Shown one piece after another: positions 7,048-15,513 of a DNA stretch of 64,000 bases. The stretch is from Mycobacterium sp. 852002-51961_SCH5331710 (lineage in GTDB: Bacteria > Actinomycetota > Actinomycetes > Mycobacteriales > Mycobacteriaceae). The translations under genes were made by a program, and so were the position numbers. The stretch is from NCBI RefSeq assembly GCF_001665535.1, contig NZ_LZSQ01000001.1:1-64000 (forward strand), written 5' to 3'. Position 1 is the stretch's first letter. Each line of letters begins with the position of its first letter. Under the pieces are notes generated by a model. It made no database searches. It was not told the origin of the DNA and worked only from the letters and a program-made list of their open reading frames with translations.

Positions 7048-8523
7048 CTAGGCCGAAGCTTTCACCCACGCTTCGTGCTTGCTGAACTCCAGCGCCTCGT
7101 CGTCGACCTTGCCACGACGGATCAGCCGCAGGTCGAGCAGGTAGTTCTGCTTAAGCCGCCACGGGGTGACGTGTCCGGCCTTCGGCAGATAGTCCAGTGC
7201 GCGCAGGACATATCCGGGCGTGAAATCCATCAGCGGACGCTCGTCGACGGTGTTACCGGGATGCTTCGGCTCGAAGCGGTCGAATCCCTTGGCGTCCATG
7301 TAGTTCAGCACCCGGCAGAAGTACTCCGAGACCAGGTCGGCCTTCAGCGTCCACGACGCGTTGGTGTATCCGATCGTGAACGCCATGTTCGGCATGTGGG
7401 TCAACATCATGCCCTTGTAGGCCATGGTCTCGTTCAGCTCGATCGGCTCGCCGTTGCGCATGATCGCCGCACCACCGAACAGCTGCAGGTTCAAACCCGT
7501 TGCGGTGATGATGATGTCGGCAGTCAGCTCCTCACCGGAAGCGAGCTTGATGCCCGTCTTGGTGAAACGCTCGATGGTGTCGGTGACGACGTCGGCCTTG
7601 CCGTGGCGGATGGTCTTGAACAGATCCCCGTTGGGCGCCAAGCAGAGTCGCTCGTCCCACGGGTTGTACCGCGGACCGAAGTGCTTCTGCACGTCGTAGC
7701 CCTCCGGCAGCCGGCGCTGCGCCATCGTCATCAGCTGCTTGCGCATGAAATTCGGGAAGCGCCTGCTGATCTGGTACTGCGCCGACTGGAACAGAATGCT
7801 CTTCCAGCGGTTGAGCACGTACGCCATCTTCTCCGGCAACGCCTTCTTGGTCTGGACGGCGAACGGGTCGACGTCGGGCAGCGCGCCGATGTAGGTCGGC
7901 GAGCGCTGCAGCATCGTCACGTGGCCCGCTCCCGAATTGGCCAGTGCCGGAATCAGCGTGACCGCGGTGGCGCCGCTGCCGATCACGACGATCTTCTTGC
8001 CCGTGTAGTCGAGGTCTTCGGGCCAGTGCTGCGGGTGGATGATCGTGCCCTCGAAGTCGTCGCGGCCGACGAACTCGGGGGTGTAACCCTCGTCGTAGTT
8101 GTAGTAACCGCTCGCGGCGAACAGGTAGGACGCGGTGATCTCGGCCTCCTCGCCATCGCGGTCGACGCGCACGGTCCAGCGGTTGTCCTGGTCCGACCAG
8201 TTCGCCGACAACACTCGGTGGCGGTACCGAATGTTTTTGTCGATGCCGTACTCGGCGACCGTTTCCTTCAGGTACGCCATGATCGACGGCCCGTCGGCGA
8301 TCGCCTTCTCCGATGTCCACGGCTTGAACCGGAAGCCCAGCGTGAACATGTCCGAGTCGGACCGGATGCCGGGGTACTTGAACAGGTCCCAGGTGCCGCC
8401 GAGGTTCTCCCGGCGCTCCAGGATCGCGTAGCTCTTACCGGGGCAGCGGTCCTGCAGGTGCCACGCGGCGCTGATGCCGGAGATCCCTGCTCCAACGATG
8501 ACGACGTCGAGGTGTTCGCTCAT
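7048..8523 (-). CDS. ethA: FAD-containing Baeyer-Villiger monooxygenase EthA
   Basis: The 491-residue protein begins MSEHLDVVIVGAGISG, nearly identical to M. tuberculosis EthA. It has the FAD motif GAGISG (11-16), the Baeyer-Villiger fingerprint FEGTIIHPQHW and a second Rossmann motif GSGATA for NADPH. EthA inserts oxygen next to ketones and activates the prodrug ethionamide. I chose ATG 8523; an upstream TTG at 8541 would add six residues that run into the regulatory region. It is divergent from ethR, with the EthR operator between them, so repression by EthR is expected. Confidence 0.95.
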   Translation of the reverse strand: MSEHLDVVIVGAGISGISAAWHLQDRCPGKSYAILERRENLGGTWDLFKYPGIRSDSDMFTLGFRFKPWTSEKAIADGPSIMAYLKETVAEYGIDKNIRYRHRVLSANWSDQDNRWTVRVDRDGEEAEITASYLFAASGYYNYDEGYTPEFVGRDDFEGTIIHPQHWPEDLDYTGKKIVVIGSGATAVTLIPALANSGAGHVTMLQRSPTYIGALPDVDPFAVQTKKALPEKMAYVLNRWKSILFQSAQYQISRRFPNFMRKQLMTMAQRRLPEGYDVQKHFGPRYNPWDERLCLAPNGDLFKTIRHGKADVVTDTIERFTKTGIKLASGEELTADIIITATGLNLQLFGGAAIMRNGEPIELNETMAYKGMMLTHMPNMAFTIGYTNASWTLKADLVSEYFCRVLNYMDAKGFDRFEPKHPGNTVDERPLMDFTPGYVLRALDYLPKAGHVTPWRLKQNYLLDLRLIRRGKVDDEALEFSKHEAWVKASA

Positions 8524-8535
8524 GGTACCGGAGCG

Positions 8536-8594
8536 TATCAACGCACTGTCGACTTAGTCAACGGCGTGTCGAGAAAGTCGACACCGTGTAAAGT
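8536..8594 (+). promoter_or_regulatory. EthR operator and ethR promoter region
   Basis: The 79-bp ethA-ethR gap holds repeated TGTCGA-type half sites. The best is a perfect inverted repeat GTGTCGAGAAAGTCGACAC (8566-8584, 7-bp arms). A second, weaker pair surrounds 8547-8561. M. tuberculosis EthR binds an analogous multi-repeat operator as an oligomer. TAAAGT at 8589-8594 is a likely -10 for ethR, eight bases before its GTG, so ethR is probably leaderless and autorepressed. Confidence 0.75.
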
Positions 8595-8602
8595 CATGGG
8601 TT

Positions 8603-9250
8603 GTGACCACCGTCAGTCAGTCCCGCGGACCGCGGGGGCGCCGTTCCGGCAGGCCCTCCGGCGACGACCGTGAGCAGGCAATACTCTCCACTCTCGAGGC
8701 CCTTCTCGAGGAGCGCTCGCTGGCCGACATCTCGGTGGACGACCTGGCCAAGGGCGCTGGTATCTCCCGCCCGACGTTCTACTTCTACTTTCCGTCGAAG
8801 GATGCAGTGCTCCGCGCGCTCGTCGAGCAGGTGATCGACGAGGCCGACCGCAACGCCGACGACGCGATGGGCGGCTTGGACACCGCGGTGGATCCCGCCG
8901 GGGTCTGGCGGGCCATCAACGCGCTGTTCCGCACCTTCGGGTCACACCGCGCCGTCACGCTCGCGGGTGCGGCCGCCCGGCCCACCAACCCCGACGTGCG
9001 CACGCGATGGTCGAGCTTCATGCAGAAGTGGATCGACTACACCACCGCGTCGATCGAGACCGAACGCGCGCGCGGTGAGGCGCCCGAGACCATCCCGGCA
9101 CGGGATCTTGCGACGTCGCTGAACCTGATGAACGAGCGCACGATGCTCGCGGCCTTCGCGTCCGAGCAGCCGGCCGTCGACCCGGCGCAGCTCGTCGACA
9201 CCCTCGCCCACATCTGGGTCACGAGCATCTACGGCAAGGCTCGCCACTAG
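8603..9250 (+). CDS. ethR: TetR-family repressor EthR
   Basis: The 215-residue protein is very close to M. tuberculosis EthR. It has an N-terminal basic arm (RGRRSGRPSGDDRE), a TetR helix-turn-helix (ISVDDLAKGAGISRPTFYFY, about 43-62) and the C-terminal signature LNLMNERTMLAAFASEQP. EthR represses ethA and is released by small hydrophobic ligands bound in its tunnel. The start is GTG 8603. It is divergent from ethA. Thirteen bases after its stop lies the LexA-like box of the dinB gene. Confidence 0.95.
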   Translation: MTTVSQSRGPRGRRSGRPSGDDREQAILSTLEALLEERSLADISVDDLAKGAGISRPTFYFYFPSKDAVLRALVEQVIDEADRNADDAMGGLDTAVDPAGVWRAINALFRTFGSHRAVTLAGAAARPTNPDVRTRWSSFMQKWIDYTTASIETERARGEAPETIPARDLATSLNLMNERTMLAAFASEQPAVDPAQLVDTLAHIWVTSIYGKARH

Positions 9251-9262
9251 TCGGTCCTCGAT

Positions 9263-9278
9263 GCGAACATATGTTCGT
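9263..9278 (+). promoter_or_regulatory. LexA (SOS) box spanning the dinB start codon
   Basis: GCGAACATATGTTCGT contains a perfect 14-bp palindrome CGAAC-ATAT-GTTCG. The mycobacterial SOS consensus is TCGAAC-N4-GTTCGA, so only the two outermost bases differ. The ATG at 9271 occupies nucleotides 9-11 of the box. Confidence 0.65.
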
Positions 9279-10491
9279 GTCCACTGGTCCCGGGGCCGAC
9301 TCGGCGAGCATCCTGCACGCCGACCTCGACTCGTTCTACGCCTCGGTCGAACAGCGGGACGACCCGGCGCTGCGCGGTAAGCCGGTGTTCGTCGGCGCCG
9401 GGGTGGTGTTGGCCGCCAGCTACGAAGCCAAGGCCTACGGGGTGCGAACCGCCATGGGCGGGCGCGAGGCACGCCGCCTCTGCCCCCACGCGATCGTCGT
9501 GCCTCCGCGGATGTACGCATACTCACAGGCCAGCGCCGCGGTCTTCGAGGTCTTCCGTGACACCACCCCCACGGTCGAACCACTCTCGGTCGACGAGGCG
9601 TTCCTCGACGTGTCGGGTCTGTGGCGGGTGTCGGGAACCCCGGTCGAGATCGCCGCGCGGCTGCGCGAGCGCGTCCGCGACGAGGTCGGCCTGCCCATCA
9701 CCGTCGGCATCGCCCGCACCAAGTTCCTGGCCAAGGTCGCCAGCCAGGAAGCCAAACCCGACGGGCTGCTGCTGGTCCCACCCGATCGCGAGCTGGCGTT
9801 CTTGCATCCGCTGCCCGTGCGCAGGCTCTGGGGCGTCGGGGCGAAGACCGCGGAGAAGCTGCACTCCTACGGCATCGAGACCGTGGCCGACGTCGCCGAG
9901 CTGAGCGAGTCCACTCTGGGCTCCCTCGTCGGCGGAGCGATGGGCAGCCGGCTGTTCGCGTTGTCGCACAACATCGATCGGCGGCGGGTGGTCACCGGCG
10001 TGCGCCGTCGCTCCGTGGGTGCGCAGCGGGCGCTGGGTCGCCGCGGCAACACGATGTCGACGCAGGAGGTCGACGCCGTCGTCGTCAACCTGATCGACCG
10101 CATCACCCGCCGGATGCGCAAGGCCGGCCGGACCGGGCGCACCGTCGTCCTGCGCCTGCGCTTCGACGACTTCGGCCGTGCCACGCGTTCGCACACGATG
10201 CCGCGCGCCACGGCGTCGACGGAGGTGATCCTGCATGCCGCGCGTGGCCTCGTCACCGCCGCGGCGCCGTTGATCGCCGAGCGCGGGCTGACCCTCATCG
10301 GGTTCGCGGTGTCCAACGTCGATCGCGACGGCGCACAACAGCTCGAGCTGCCCTTCGAAGAGAGCCACGACACGACCGCGGTCGACGAGGCGGTCGACCA
10401 GGTGCGCCGGCGTTACGGCAATGCGGCGGTGACACGCGGCGTATTGCTGGGCCGGGACCCTGGCCTCGAGATGCCCCAGCTACCCGACTGA
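9271..10491 (+). CDS. dinB: Y-family DNA polymerase IV (DinB3-type)
   Basis: The 406-residue protein has the Y-family active site: DLDSFYASVE (Asp18, aromatic steric-gate region Phe22/Tyr23), SVDEAFLD (Asp108/Glu109), a helix-hairpin-helix near 183-200 and a little-finger domain. QLELPF at 357-362 resembles a beta-clamp binding motif. A DinB next to ethR matches the third DinB of M. smegmatis (MSMEG_6443, as I recall) rather than DinB1 or DinB2. The tyrosine gate differs from the leucine that lets DinB2 take ribonucleotides. ATG 9271 lies in the LexA box; the in-frame GTG 9277 is an alternative start. It converges with the PAKKA gene, with a 12-bp overlap. Confidence 0.9.
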   Translation: MFVSTGPGADSASILHADLDSFYASVEQRDDPALRGKPVFVGAGVVLAASYEAKAYGVRTAMGGREARRLCPHAIVVPPRMYAYSQASAAVFEVFRDTTPTVEPLSVDEAFLDVSGLWRVSGTPVEIAARLRERVRDEVGLPITVGIARTKFLAKVASQEAKPDGLLLVPPDRELAFLHPLPVRRLWGVGAKTAEKLHSYGIETVADVAELSESTLGSLVGGAMGSRLFALSHNIDRRRVVTGVRRRSVGAQRALGRRGNTMSTQEVDAVVVNLIDRITRRMRKAGRTGRTVVLRLRFDDFGRATRSHTMPRATASTEVILHAARGLVTAAAPLIAERGLTLIGFAVSNVDRDGAQQLELPFEESHDTTAVDEAVDQVRRRYGNAAVTRGVLLGRDPGLEMPQLPD

Positions 10492-11010
10492 ACCGGGTCG
10501 TCCCTTGCGCGGCTGGGTCTTCTTCGCCTTGGCGGGTTGTGCCTTCTTGGCCGCTCGCCGCGGGTCCGGCGGCGGATTGGCGGCCCCGGTCTTCGCCGAC
10601 TTCATCGGCGGCACAGTCTTTTTCGCACGCGCCTTCTTGGCGGGGGCCTTCTTGGCCGTCACCTTCTCGACCGGAGCCTTGGACACCGCCTTGTTGGCGG
10701 GCATCTTCGGAACCGTCTTCTTGGCCGGAACCTTCTTGGCCGGAGCCTTCTTGGCGGGGGCTTTCTTCGCCGGCGCCTTCTTGGCGGCCACTTTCGTCGC
10801 GGTCGCCTTCTTGGCCGGAGCCGTCTTGACCGGAGTCTTCTTGGACGGCGCCTTTGCCTGCGACGTCGAGGCCGGCGTGCCCTGGTCTTCTGACTCTCCA
10901 CTGACGCGACGCACGATGCGTCCGGCCGTCTCGCCCGCGGCGCTCGCGAGCTCCGCCGCACGTGCGCCGAGCGCCGCGGCCGTCTCACCGATTTTTCGTC
11001 TCACAGACAC
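10480..11010 (-). CDS. Lysine/alanine-rich histone H1-like protein
   Basis: The 176-residue protein has a helical N-terminus (IGETAAALGARAAELASAAG, about 7-26), then a long PAKKAPAKK-type tail from about 53 to 140 and a basic end. It resembles bacterial histone H1-like and HupB-tail sequences but has no HU domain and, unlike the hns product at 5869, no membrane segment. It should bind DNA non-specifically. The start is GTG 11010; GTG 11004 is a close alternative. The opposite strand has an equal-length hydrophobic frame, which I regard as a shadow of the AAG/GCC repeats. Confidence 0.72.
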   Translation of the reverse strand: MSVRRKIGETAAALGARAAELASAAGETAGRIVRRVSGESEDQGTPASTSQAKAPSKKTPVKTAPAKKATATKVAAKKAPAKKAPAKKAPAKKVPAKKTVPKMPANKAVSKAPVEKVTAKKAPAKKARAKKTVPPMKSAKTGAANPPPDPRRAAKKAQPAKAKKTQPRKGRPGSVG

Positions 11011-11048
11011 CCTGTACCCCGTTCGGGTCGGTTAACCGCGGACGATTT

Positions 11049-12053
11049 TCATGATCCGGCCCACGCCAACAGGCGATCGGCGGACCACGTGTTGACGATG
11101 CGGTCGACCGGCACCTCGGAGTCGAGCGCACGCTGCGCGCCGTATCCGAGGAACTCCAACTGCCCGGGCGCATGTGAATCGGTGTCGATCGAGAACAGGC
11201 AACCGATGTCCAGCGCGAGCTTGAGCAACCGGGTCGGCGGGTCGCGCCGTTCGGGACGGGAGTTGATCTCGACAGCCGTGCCGTGATCGCGGCAGGCCGT
11301 GAACACCTTTTCGGTATCGAACTTCGATTCCGGCCGCATCCCCCGTCCGCCGGTGACCAGCCGGCCGGTGCAGTGGCCCAGCACATCGGTGTGCGGGTTG
11401 GCGACGGCCTTGAGCATGCGGCGCGTCATCGATGGCGCGTCCATCGCCAACTTCGAGTGCACACTGGCCACCACGATGTCGAGCCGTTCGAGCAGCTCTT
11501 CCTCTTGGTCGAGGGAGCCGTCCTCGAGGATGTCGACCTCAATGCCGGTGAGGATCCGCAGCGGCGCGACCGTCTCGCGCAACTCGTCGATGACGTCGAG
11601 CTGCTGACGCAGCCTGTCGGGCGACAGGCCGTTGGCGATCCTCAGCCGGGGTGAATGATCGGTCAGCGCGCAGTACTCATGACCGAGATCCCTTGCCGCC
11701 GTCATCATTTCCTCGATCGGGGCCGACCCGTCCGACCAGTTCGAGTGCACGTGCAGATCGCCCCGCAGCGCTGACCGGATGTCCCCACCGCCGAGATCCT
11801 TGGCGTTGGAACGCAGTTCGACCAGTACATCGGGCTCACGTCCGGCCCATGCCTGCGCGATGACCTTCGCGGTCTTGGGGCCGATGCCCGGTAGCGACTG
11901 CCAACTGTTCGCGGTGCCGTGGCGGTCGCGTTCGGCATCGGACAGCGCTTCGACGATGTCGGCTGCATTGCGGTAGGCCATCACCCGGCGCGGGTCTTCG
12001 CGCGCGCGGTCCTTGTAATAGGCGATCTGCCGAAGGGCGATGACGGGGTCCAT
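11049..12053 (-). CDS. PHP-domain phosphoesterase with HhH (Rv3856c-like)
   Basis: The 334-residue protein has an N-terminal PolX-like helical region with a helix-hairpin-helix LPGIGPKTA (54-62) and a C-terminal PHP domain. Metal-ligand motifs are HVHSNWSDG (His101/His103), TDHS, GIEVDI, SVHS, GHCTG and DSHAPG. This is the arrangement of the C-terminal part of bacterial PolX without the polymerase core. Members probably act as metal-dependent 3' nucleases or phosphoesterases in repair. ATG 12053 is directly preceded by an in-frame GTG (12056), so the start is uncertain by one codon. It matches Rv3856c in place and length. Confidence 0.85.
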   Translation of the reverse strand: MDPVIALRQIAYYKDRAREDPRRVMAYRNAADIVEALSDAERDRHGTANSWQSLPGIGPKTAKVIAQAWAGREPDVLVELRSNAKDLGGGDIRSALRGDLHVHSNWSDGSAPIEEMMTAARDLGHEYCALTDHSPRLRIANGLSPDRLRQQLDVIDELRETVAPLRILTGIEVDILEDGSLDQEEELLERLDIVVASVHSKLAMDAPSMTRRMLKAVANPHTDVLGHCTGRLVTGGRGMRPESKFDTEKVFTACRDHGTAVEINSRPERRDPPTRLLKLALDIGCLFSIDTDSHAPGQLEFLGYGAQRALDSEVPVDRIVNTWSADRLLAWAGS

Positions 12054-12108
12054 CACTCCAGTGTGCCCGCTTTGCTCCGAGGCGATCGATCACGCTCAGA
12101 CGCAAGGG

Positions 12109-12804
12109 TCAGCTCTCGGGTGCTTTGGCGGGCGTTGCCTGCATCGCCCCGTGTACCAGCGCCGCGACCTCGCCGTGCGTCGACCCGCCGGTGAGGAACA
12201 GCATCTCGTCACCGGCCTCGAGCACGTCGTCGGGCTTGGGCAGCACGATCCCGCTGTCGCGGATGATGATCGCCAACGCCGTGTTCTCCAGCAGCGGCAG
12301 ATCGCGCATCCGCCGGCCGACCAGCGGATCGCCCTCGGGCAGCGTCAGTTTCGCCAAGCTCACCTGGCCGTGGCGCAACTGCATCAACCGCACCACATGG
12401 CCGATGTCGATCGCACCCTCGATCGCCGCCACCAGTGCGCTCGGCGCCGATACCGCCACGTCGACCCCCCACGCCTCGGTGAACAACCACTCGTTGCGAA
12501 GGTCGTTCACCCGAGCCACCACGCGACCGACGCCGAACTCCGTCTTGGCCAGCAACGACGCCGTCAGGTTCACCTTGTCGTCGCCGGTCGCCGCGATCAC
12601 CACGTCGCAGATCTGCAGCCCGGACTCCTCCAGCGCTGACAGCTCGCACGCGTCGGCGAGCAGCCACTCCGCGTCGGGCACCGACTGCGGTTCGTAGTGC
12701 CGCACGCTGTGTTCGATCAACAGAACCTTGTGGCCGTAGTCGATCAGCTCCTGTGCCACCGAGCGGCCGACGGCCCCGGCACCGGCGATGCCCACCCGCA
12801 TCAT
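12109..12804 (-). CDS. TrkA-family K+ channel/transport regulator (RCK_N and RCK_C)
   Basis: The 231-residue protein has an N-terminal Rossmann NAD(H)-binding domain (VGIAGAGAVGRS) with acidic residues after strand 2 (LLIEH), ATGDD, and a C-terminal TrkA_C domain with EAGDEMLFLTGG. It has no membrane part, so it should be a cytosolic gating subunit. It resembles mycobacterial CeoC (Rv2692). GAGGAG lies just before ATG 12804, followed by a second ATG. It is divergent from the antiporter at 12986, which suggests that together they control K+ flux. Confidence 0.85.
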   Translation of the reverse strand: MMRVGIAGAGAVGRSVAQELIDYGHKVLLIEHSVRHYEPQSVPDAEWLLADACELSALEESGLQICDVVIAATGDDKVNLTASLLAKTEFGVGRVVARVNDLRNEWLFTEAWGVDVAVSAPSALVAAIEGAIDIGHVVRLMQLRHGQVSLAKLTLPEGDPLVGRRMRDLPLLENTALAIIIRDSGIVLPKPDDVLEAGDEMLFLTGGSTHGEVAALVHGAMQATPAKAPES

Positions 12805-12985
12805 CTGGCGCTCCTCGACGCGCTGCGGCGCGTCGGAATGCCGCCAGGGGAGCCGTATCACGCACCCATAGTGACCCATCGCGGCGGCATCGCGCGCAGC
12901 TACCGGGCGAGACTGACCGGCCAGGACCCGTGGTAGGTGTTTTACTGCACCTCACACCACCCACCCGGTTCCGAACGGCGAGGAA

Positions 12986-14482
12986 ATGACCCTGGAGCAG
13001 CTGTATCTCGTGCTGCTGCTCGCTGGGGTGGTGCTGCTGGCGAGCATCGTCGCCACCAGGGCCGCCAGCCGCGTCGGCCTGCCCAGCCTCCTACTGTTCC
13101 TCGGCGTCGGCGTCATCGTCGGCGAGGACGGGCTCGGCCTCCAATTCGACAATTACCTGCTCGCCGATCACCTGGGCACAGTGGCGCTGGCCGTGATCCT
13201 CGTCGAGGGCGGTCTGACGACGCGGTTCTCCGACGTCCGGCGGGTGCTCGCGCCTGCGGGCGCCCTCGCCACCATCGGGGTTGCAGTCAGCATGGTCGTC
13301 ACCGCCGCGGGAGCGCACCTGCTGCTCGGGATCGACTGGCAGCTGTCGCTGCTGCTCGGCGCCGTCGTCTCGGTCACCGACGCGGCCGCGGTGTTCTCGG
13401 TGCTCCGCGTAGTGCCCCTGCCCCGCCGGGTGGCCGGCCTGCTGGAAGCCGAGTCCGGCTTCAACGACGCCCCTGCCGTCATCCTCGTGCTGATGTTCAG
13501 CGTGGCACCGCTGGAGCTCTCGCCCGTGCACGCCGTCACGGAACTGGTCTACGAGCTGGTCGTCGGCGCCGCGGTCGGCCTGGGTGTCGGCTTCCTGGGC
13601 TCTGCCGCGCTGCGCCGCATCGCGCTTCCGGCGTCGGGCCTGTACCCGCTGGCCACGTTCGGGCTGGGCATGGTCGCGTTCGCCGCCGCCGGCAGCGCAC
13701 ACGCCAGCGGATTCCTCGCCGCGTATCTGTCGGCGGTGGTGCTCGCCAACACCGGTCTTCCGCACCGGTCGGCCACGCGCTCGTTCGCCGAAGGTCTCGG
13801 TTGGCTGGCGCAGATCGGTCTGTTCGTCCTGCTCGGTCTGCTCGTCGATCCCAGCGATCTTGGCATCGAGGTGGTTCCCGGCATCGTGACGGGCCTGGTG
13901 CTGTTGCTCGTCGCGCGGCCGCTGTCGGTGTTCTTGTCCCTCGTTTGGTTCCGAATACCCTGGCGCGAGCAGATATTCGTGTCTTGGGCCGGTCTTCGCG
14001 GCGCCGTTCCGATCGTGTTGGCGACGTTCCCGATCGTCGGCGGTGTGCCCGACAGTGTCCGGCTCCTCAACATCGTGTTCATCCTCGTGGTGGTGTTCAC
14101 GCTGGTGCAGGGCCCGAGCCTGCGCTTCGTCGCGCACCGGTTGGGATTGATCCCGAAGGAGGCGACGCGCGAGATCCACGTCGAGTCGGCTCCCCTCGAT
14201 GTGCTGGACGCCGAACTGCTGACCATGACGGTGGAGGCGCCGTCGCGGTTGCACGGTGTCACGGTGCTGGAATTGCGCCTTCCCGATCCGAGCGTGATCA
14301 CGCTGATCATCCGCAACGGCCGCACCTTCGTTCCGCAGCCCGACACCCGGATCTCGATCGGCGACGAACTGCTGATCGTCACGACCACCAAGACGCGCGC
14401 GATCGCCGAGCGCCGGCTGCGCGCGGTGAGCCGTCGCGGCAAGCTCGCCTACTGGTTCGACGAATTCGGCGAAGCCGAATAG
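12986..14482 (+). CDS. K+/H+ antiporter, CPA1/NhaP2 (CvrA) type with TrkA_C domain
   Basis: The 498-residue protein has about 12 transmembrane helices over residues 1-385, including the CPA core motif SVTDAAAVFSVLR and ESGFNDAPAVI (paired acidic and polar residues in the ion path). A C-terminal TrkA_C domain (about 410-475) follows. NhaP2-type proteins exchange K+ or Na+ for protons. GAGGAA precedes ATG 12986. The stop codon lies inside a 26-bp tandem repeat. It is divergent from the TrkA-like regulator. Confidence 0.87.
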   Translation: MTLEQLYLVLLLAGVVLLASIVATRAASRVGLPSLLLFLGVGVIVGEDGLGLQFDNYLLADHLGTVALAVILVEGGLTTRFSDVRRVLAPAGALATIGVAVSMVVTAAGAHLLLGIDWQLSLLLGAVVSVTDAAAVFSVLRVVPLPRRVAGLLEAESGFNDAPAVILVLMFSVAPLELSPVHAVTELVYELVVGAAVGLGVGFLGSAALRRIALPASGLYPLATFGLGMVAFAAAGSAHASGFLAAYLSAVVLANTGLPHRSATRSFAEGLGWLAQIGLFVLLGLLVDPSDLGIEVVPGIVTGLVLLLVARPLSVFLSLVWFRIPWREQIFVSWAGLRGAVPIVLATFPIVGGVPDSVRLLNIVFILVVVFTLVQGPSLRFVAHRLGLIPKEATREIHVESAPLDVLDAELLTMTVEAPSRLHGVTVLELRLPDPSVITLIIRNGRTFVPQPDTRISIGDELLIVTTTKTRAIAERRLRAVSRRGKLAYWFDEFGEAE

Positions 14483-14530
14483 ACGGCCGGAGCGGCGAAG
14501 CCGAATAGACGGCCGGAGCGGCGAAGCCGA
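14468..14530. repeat. 26-bp tandem repeat (2.4 copies) across the antiporter stop codon
   Basis: Units run 14468-14493 and 14494-14519, then a partial copy to 14530. The two full units are identical. The first contains the antiporter stop TAG, and each copy repeats that stop, so copy-number change would not alter the protein. Confidence 0.85.
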
Positions 14531-14573
14531 GTGAACAGGCGGCTCACAGCCGGGCCGGACTAATCTCGATTCA

Positions 14574-15422
14574 GTGAGATTCGCTTTCAAGACATCCCCG
14601 CAGAACACGACCTGGGCCGACATGCTCGCGCTGTGGAAGGCCGCCGACCAGATCGACGTGTTCGATTCCGGCTGGACGTTCGATCACTTCTATCCGATCT
14701 TCTCCGACCCGACCGGCCCGTGCCTGGAGGGTTGGGTGACGCTGACCGCGCTCGCGCAGGCGACCGAGCGGCTGCGCGTCGGCGTTCTGGTCACCGGCAT
14801 CCACTACCGCCACCCCGCGGTCCTCGCGAACATGGCCGCCGCATTGGACATCGTGTCCAACGGCCGGCTGGAACTCGGCATCGGCGCGGGCTGGAACGAG
14901 GAGGAGTCCGGGGCGTACGGGATCGAGCTGGGCTCGATCCGGGAACGGTTCGACCGGTTCGAGGAGGCGTGCGAGATCATCACGAGTCTGCTGAGCCAGG
15001 AGACGACGTCGTTCGACGGCAAGTTCTTCCAACTCAAGGACGCCCGCAACGAGCCGAAGGGACCGCAGCGCCCGCACCCGCCGATCTGCATCGGCGGCAG
15101 CGGTGAGAAGCGCACGCTGAGGATCACCGCCAAGTACGCCCAGCATTGGAACTTCGTCGGTGGAACGCCGGAGGAATTCGCCCGCAAACGCGATGTGCTG
15201 GCCGGCCACTGTGCCGACATCGGGCGGGACCCGAAGGAGATCATGCTGTCGGCGCACGTCCGGCTGGACTCCGACCACAACTACGCCAAGGCCGTCGAGG
15301 AGGCCGCTGCCCTCGGGGAAGAGGGGCTGGATCTGGCGATCATCTACCTTCCGCCGCCGCACGATCCCGCGGTGCTAGAACCGCTGGCCGACGCGATCGT
15401 GGCCTCGGGTCTACGAAGTTAG
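14574..15422 (+). CDS. F420-dependent LLM-class oxidoreductase
   Basis: The 282-residue protein has the luciferase-like TIM-barrel pattern. MRFAFKTSPQNTTWADML opens strand 1, VTGIHYRHPAVLANMAAALD follows, and GRLELGIGAGWNEEES lies near 98-112. PPICIGGSGEKRTLRITAKYA (about 169-189) resembles the F420 phosphate-binding part. Mycobacteria have dozens of such enzymes; the substrate cannot be told. The start is GTG 14574. It probably stands alone; neighbours are unrelated. Confidence 0.83.
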   Translation: MRFAFKTSPQNTTWADMLALWKAADQIDVFDSGWTFDHFYPIFSDPTGPCLEGWVTLTALAQATERLRVGVLVTGIHYRHPAVLANMAAALDIVSNGRLELGIGAGWNEEESGAYGIELGSIRERFDRFEEACEIITSLLSQETTSFDGKFFQLKDARNEPKGPQRPHPPICIGGSGEKRTLRITAKYAQHWNFVGGTPEEFARKRDVLAGHCADIGRDPKEIMLSAHVRLDSDHNYAKAVEEAAALGEEGLDLAIIYLPPPHDPAVLEPLADAIVASGLRS

Positions 15423-15513
15423 CCGTCGTTTCTGACGGTCACGGAAATATAACGATTTGGCAAACGCGGATCGGAAGTTTCTCCGGGGGAGGAAATCCAC
15501 CCCGTTCAGTTCG

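Noticed and set aside
8524..8541. TTG start for ethA at 8541
   Set aside because: It would extend into the operator region; the ATG at 8523 gives the family N-terminus MSEHLDVV.
10505..11035. Hydrophobic plus-strand frame opposite the PAKKA protein
   Set aside because: Its AFLAGAFLAG pattern is the reverse of the lysine/alanine codon repeats.
13091..14623. 510-codon antisense frame over the antiporter
   Set aside because: Arg/Asp/Gln-rich shadow of a strongly supported membrane-protein gene.
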